Shown here: piece by piece, positions 24,717 through 27,472 of the stretch
How positions within the stretch are numbered: position 1 is the stretch's first letter
Layout of the letters: each line of letters opens with the position of its first letter
DNA from: Streptosporangiaceae bacterium
GTDB taxonomy: Bacteria > Actinomycetota > Actinomycetes > Streptosporangiales > Streptosporangiaceae
Assembly: GCA_025934635.1 (NCBI GenBank)
Contig: JAICWX010000089.1
Span: 1 to 27,472 of the forward strand
Length of the DNA stretch: 27,472 nucleotides
Reading direction: 5' to 3'
Made by a program: the position numbers and the translations under genes
Notes under the pieces: generated by a model
What the model was told of the DNA's origin: nothing
Database searches by the model: none
What the model saw: the letters and a program-made list of their open reading frames with translations, nothing else

Positions 24717-25721
24717 TTAGTCGGTCGTCAGTTCGCTCGCCGGGCGGCGGGCGGTGGGATGGCTGGACCGGACCACGCCGAGTTCCAGCAGCAGCTGCGG
24801 CGACCCGGCCGGCGTCAGGCCGCCGCGGAGCTGCGCCCGGACCGACGCCGATTGCAGCGGCTGGGTCTGCAGCCGGGCGAATACCCACTGGCTGGCGGCG
24901 CGCAGCAGGACCCGCTGCAGGGCCTGGCCGGCCCGCAGCCAGCTGGGCTCGTCCTCGCCGGGTGCCACCATGACCGCGGTGACCGGGGCGGGCGGACCGC
25001 CGGGCGGCACCAGTCCCCAGCCCCGGCCCAGGTCGAAGTCGCGTTGCGGCAGGCGCCCGGGCTCCCGGCCGGCCGTGGCCGGGAAGGCATGGGCGGGCAC
25101 GCCGTCCCTGGCCGCATCGCCCGCGTCGCGGGTCCAGCGCAGCGTCTCGGCGCGGGTCCGGATCGCGGCGGGCGATGTGGGGTAAAGGTCCTGGTACCGG
25201 CTCCACGAGGCGAGGATCGCGGTCAGCCGCTGGTAGGCGGGCCCGTCGTCGATGACCGTCAGGGTCGCGCCCTCGGCCTCGGCGTCGTCCCGCAGCCGCT
25301 CGAGCAGGTCCGCGGGCAGCGAGCCGGCTTCGAACGCAGCACGGTGCGTGTGCCGGTGCGGGACCGCGCGGAGCATCGCCCGTTCGGCTGATGTCATGGG
25401 CTCCTGCTGGCCTGCCCGCACCCGGGCCAGCAGGTGCCGCCGGCTGGCGTCGGGGAACAGGTCGACCTCGGGCTGGTAGCCCAGCGAGCGGATCGCGAGC
25501 CGCAGCCCGAACAGCGCCGCGCCGCAGCTGATGATCATTTCCCGTCCGGTCGGGTCCTCCGTCAGCTGGCGGCTGGCGTCGGCGTAGAGCTCGATCGCCT
25601 GCCCGGTGACGGTGAACCGCCACGGCTGGGTGTTGTGCACCGACGGCGCGCGGGACGCTATCTCGATCAGGTACCCAGCCCGTTCGGCTAGGTCCTGATT
25701 TGTTCTGTCGTCTGTGGTCAC
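24717..25721 (-). CDS. Acg-like FMN-binding nitroreductase-family protein, first gene of the cyd run
   Basis: The 334-aa protein has the family hallmark RAPSVHNTQPWRF (about 24-36), ADASRQLTEDPTGREMIISCGAALFGLRLAIRSLGY (about 47-82) and the C-terminal block AGQALQRVLLRAASQWVFARLQTQPLQ. It matches the 13306-14310 protein in length and layout but differs clearly in sequence, so the duplication is old. The start is GTG 25721 with GAGGGTAGG upstream. A 12/14 box lies 38 bases upstream, and cydA begins 19 bases after its stop. A flavin protein heading a bd-oxidase operon suggests a redox-balancing or flavin-holding role at low O2 (inference). Confidence 0.9.
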   Translation of the reverse strand: MTTDDRTNQDLAERAGYLIEIASRAPSVHNTQPWRFTVTGQAIELYADASRQLTEDPTGREMIISCGAALFGLRLAIRSLGYQPEVDLFPDASRRHLLARVRAGQQEPMTSAERAMLRAVPHRHTHRAAFEAGSLPADLLERLRDDAEAEGATLTVIDDGPAYQRLTAILASWSRYQDLYPTSPAAIRTRAETLRWTRDAGDAARDGVPAHAFPATAGREPGRLPQRDFDLGRGWGLVPPGGPPAPVTAVMVAPGEDEPSWLRAGQALQRVLLRAASQWVFARLQTQPLQSASVRAQLRGGLTPAGSPQLLLELGVVRSSHPTARRPASELTTD

Positions 25722-25758
25722 GTCGCCTACCCTCGGCCGGGGTCCCCGGTCGGCGGCA

Positions 25759-25772
25759 GGGCCGAAGGTCCC
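25759..25772 (-). promoter_or_regulatory. DosR/DevR-like box in front of the nitroreductase-cydABDC-acuC run
   Basis: Minus-strand GGGACCTTCGGCCC matches 12 of 14 positions. It lies 38 bases from the nitroreductase start and 106 bases from the divergent acyl-CoA synthetase start, so it may act on both. Confidence 0.6.
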
Positions 25773-25877
25773 TTCTGGCCAGGCTGAACGCCCGTAGCCG
25801 GCCCGCGGCGATGGCCCAAATGTGAAGGAGAAGACCTAGCACGAAGCCTTCCGGCTTGGTACGGAAAGAAGAGGACC

Positions 25878-27410
25878 ATGAACTTCAACCTGGCTGTCAT
25901 CCTCAGCGAAAGCGCGCGGTCCTCACCGCACCACCCGGTAGCGGTATTCGACGGCGGCCGGCTGACCTACGCCGAGCTGGACGCGGCGTCGGACCGGGTC
26001 GCGGCGAACCTGGCGGCGGCCGGGATCGGGGCCGGCGACCGGGTCGCGCTGCAGCTGCCCAACATCCCGCAGTTCCTGATCGCCTACTTCGGGATCCTCA
26101 AGGCGGGGGCGGTCGTGGTCCCGCTCAACGTCCTGCTCCGGGCGCCCGAGATCGCCTACCACCTGGCGGACAGCGGGGCGCTGGTCCTGATCACCTGGGA
26201 AGGCGTGCTGGCGGAGGCGGCCAAGGGCGCCGAGGCGGCGGACATCGGCGTGATCTTCGCCGTCGGCCACCCGGCCGGCGCGCCGGGGGCGCTCCCGTTC
26301 GAGCGGCTGCTCGAGGGGGCCCGCCTGCCCTTCGAGATGGTGCTGCGGGAGCCCGCGGACACCGCCGTCATCGTCTACACCTCGGGGACCACCGGCCGGC
26401 CCAAGGGAGCCGAGCTCACCCACATCCAGCTGTACATGAACGCCGACATCCCGGGGCGCCTGTTCGACGTCGCGCCGGACGACATCGTGATCACCGTGCT
26501 GCCGCTGTTCCACGTGTTCGGCCTGTCGTCCATCCTGGACATCTGCGTGCGGTTCGGTGCCACGATGTCGCTGATCCCGCGGTTCAGCGCCGCGGCGGTG
26601 CTCACCGCGATCGAGCGGGACCGGGCCACCATCTTCGAGGGCGTGCCCACCATGTTCGCCGACCTGCTGTCCTGCCCGGGCCTGGACCGCTACGACCTGT
26701 CCTCGCTGCGGGTCGCCATCTCGGGCGGGGCGTCGATTCCGGCACCGGTCCTGGACGCGTTCGAGGAACGCCTCGGCCTGGCCATCCTGGAGGGCTACGG
26801 GATGACCGAGACCGCGTCCACGACGACCTTCAACCCCAGCGCGGCCGAGCGCCGCGCGTACAGCGTGGGCAAGCCCATCTGGGGGACGCAGACCCAGGTC
26901 TGGGGCGATGACGGCCGCCCGCTGCCGCCCGGGCCCGAGCACGTGGGCGAGATCGTGACCCGCGGCATGCACGTGATGAAGGGCTACCTGAACATGCCGG
27001 ATGCCACCGCGGAGGTTCTCACTGACGGCTGGCTGCACACCGGGGACCTGGGCTACTTCGACGAGGACGGCTTCTTGTTCATCGCCAGCCGCAAGAAGGA
27101 GCTCATCATCCGCGGCGGGTACAACGTGTACCCGAGCGAGATCGAGAACGTCCTGCATGCCCATCCGGCCGTGGCCGAGGCCGCCGTGGTGGGGGTACCC
27201 GACGAGCGGCTCGGCGAGGAAGTCATGGCCGTGGTCATCGTGCGGGCCGCGCTGGAACTGGCCGAGGCCGAGCTCGTCGCCTGGTGCCGGGAACGGCTGG
27301 CCGCCTACAAGTGCCCGCGGGTCTACCAGTTCCGTTCCGCGCTGCCGAAGAACGCCCTGGGCAAGGTGCTCAAGGACGAGCTGGCCATGAGCTGGGGCGG
27401 GCCGTCATGA
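25878..27410 (+). CDS. AMP-forming acyl-CoA synthetase (FadD-like)
   Basis: The 510-aa adenylate-forming enzyme has the phosphate loop YTSGTTGRPKGA at 167-178, LPLFHVFG, the adenine-binding EGYGMTE, the HTGDLGYFDEDGFLFI motif, the hinge RKKELIIRGGYNVYPSEIE and the catalytic lysine K496 in PKNALGKVLKDEL. It activates a carboxylic acid with ATP and joins it to CoA; length and motifs fit medium/long-chain fatty acid or aryl acid ligases more than acetyl-CoA synthetase (~650 aa). The exact substrate is unknown. ATG 25878 follows AAGAGGA. K496 is the residue that is reversibly acetylated in related enzymes, which could make it a target for the AcuC protein. The next gene overlaps its stop. Confidence 0.92.
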   Translation: MNFNLAVILSESARSSPHHPVAVFDGGRLTYAELDAASDRVAANLAAAGIGAGDRVALQLPNIPQFLIAYFGILKAGAVVVPLNVLLRAPEIAYHLADSGALVLITWEGVLAEAAKGAEAADIGVIFAVGHPAGAPGALPFERLLEGARLPFEMVLREPADTAVIVYTSGTTGRPKGAELTHIQLYMNADIPGRLFDVAPDDIVITVLPLFHVFGLSSILDICVRFGATMSLIPRFSAAAVLTAIERDRATIFEGVPTMFADLLSCPGLDRYDLSSLRVAISGGASIPAPVLDAFEERLGLAILEGYGMTETASTTTFNPSAAERRAYSVGKPIWGTQTQVWGDDGRPLPPGPEHVGEIVTRGMHVMKGYLNMPDATAEVLTDGWLHTGDLGYFDEDGFLFIASRKKELIIRGGYNVYPSEIENVLHAHPAVAEAAVVGVPDERLGEEVMAVVIVRAALELAEAELVAWCRERLAAYKCPRVYQFRSALPKNALGKVLKDELAMSWGGPS

Positions 27411-27472
27411 CCGTACCGGTGACCACGGCGGCGGGGGGGGGGCCCCGGGCCCGGGCCCCCCCCCCCCCCCCC
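27407..27472 (+). CDS. Start of a further gene, cut by the window end
   Basis: ATG 27407-27409 overlaps the TGA of the acyl-CoA synthetase (ATGA), as at other junctions here. Only MTVPVTTAA precedes the G/C homopolymer tract, so no function can be given and the reading frame after ~27432 is not trustworthy. Confidence 0.4.
   Translation, partial: MTVPVTTAAGGGPRARAPPPPP
27431..27472. other. G/C homopolymer tract, probable sequencing or assembly artefact
   Basis: The last ~42 bases contain a run of ten G, short alternating C and G runs, then 17 C to the end, nearly self-complementary. This is unlike the rest of the sequence and typical of artefactual contig ends. Confidence 0.75.

Noticed and set aside
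25923..27164. Long minus-strand open frame across the acyl-CoA synthetase
   Set aside because: It has no motif and low-complexity Arg/Asp/Val composition; the plus-strand gene has every adenylate-enzyme motif.

Overview
The window is high-GC DNA that looks like a chromosomal segment of an actinomycete. The signs are strong third-position GC codon use, frequent GTG starts, AGGAGG-type ribosome sites and short-overlap (ATGA/GTGA/TGATG) gene junctions. The gene content is that of a hypoxia/dormancy (DosR/DevR-type) locus: a GAF-GAF histidine kinase, a DevR-like response regulator, three universal stress proteins, two Acg-like nitroreductases, a CBS-BON protein, an FMN split-barrel protein and cytochrome bd oxidase. 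I cannot name the genus. The last ~40 bases are G/C homopolymer and look like an artefactual contig end.

Layout. (1) 27-890: a DMT-type membrane protein, then a short decayed stretch. (2) 1113-4150, minus strand: a P1B-5-type metal ATPase with a C-terminal hemerythrin domain, translationally coupled to a b561-like membrane protein. (3) 4219-8870: a patchy zone with a 100-aa protein of unknown function, a CBS-BON protein, a PPi-type phosphofructokinase and a Zn-ribbon repeat protein. It also holds three damaged genes: a truncated phosphoribosyltransferase, an internally deleted transhydrogenase (pntA/pntB chimera) and a decayed carbamate kinase. (4) 8862-10712: two tandem double-domain universal stress proteins. 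(5) 11077-13079: an OB-fold remnant and the DevS-like sensor kinase. (6) 13091-16827, minus strand: a 59-aa ORF, nitroreductase, acetyl-CoA hydrolase/transferase, FMN split-barrel protein and the DevR-like regulator. (7) 17020-17469: a single-domain universal stress protein with a terminator. (8) 17581-25721, minus strand: a tight run nitroreductase-cydA-cydB-cydD-cydC-acuC. (9) 25878-27410: an acyl-CoA synthetase, with the first codons of the next gene overlapping its stop.

How it fits together. Near-palindromic 14-mers related to the mycobacterial DosR box (core GGGACTWWAGTCCC) sit upstream of most transcription units. They are at 4178, 4552, 4738, 9789, 10814, 14346, 16095, 16907 and 25759; the one at 10814 is a perfect core. 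I infer that the kinase/regulator pair controls a local regulon. That regulon would switch the cell to high-affinity oxygen respiration (cydABDC), ATP/adenylate-sensing stress proteins, flavin proteins, PPi-linked glycolysis and acyl-CoA/acetate handling, with an AcuC-type deacetylase co-expressed with the oxidase. The damaged genes suggest that parts of an older anaerobic module (transhydrogenase, carbamate kinase) are being lost.
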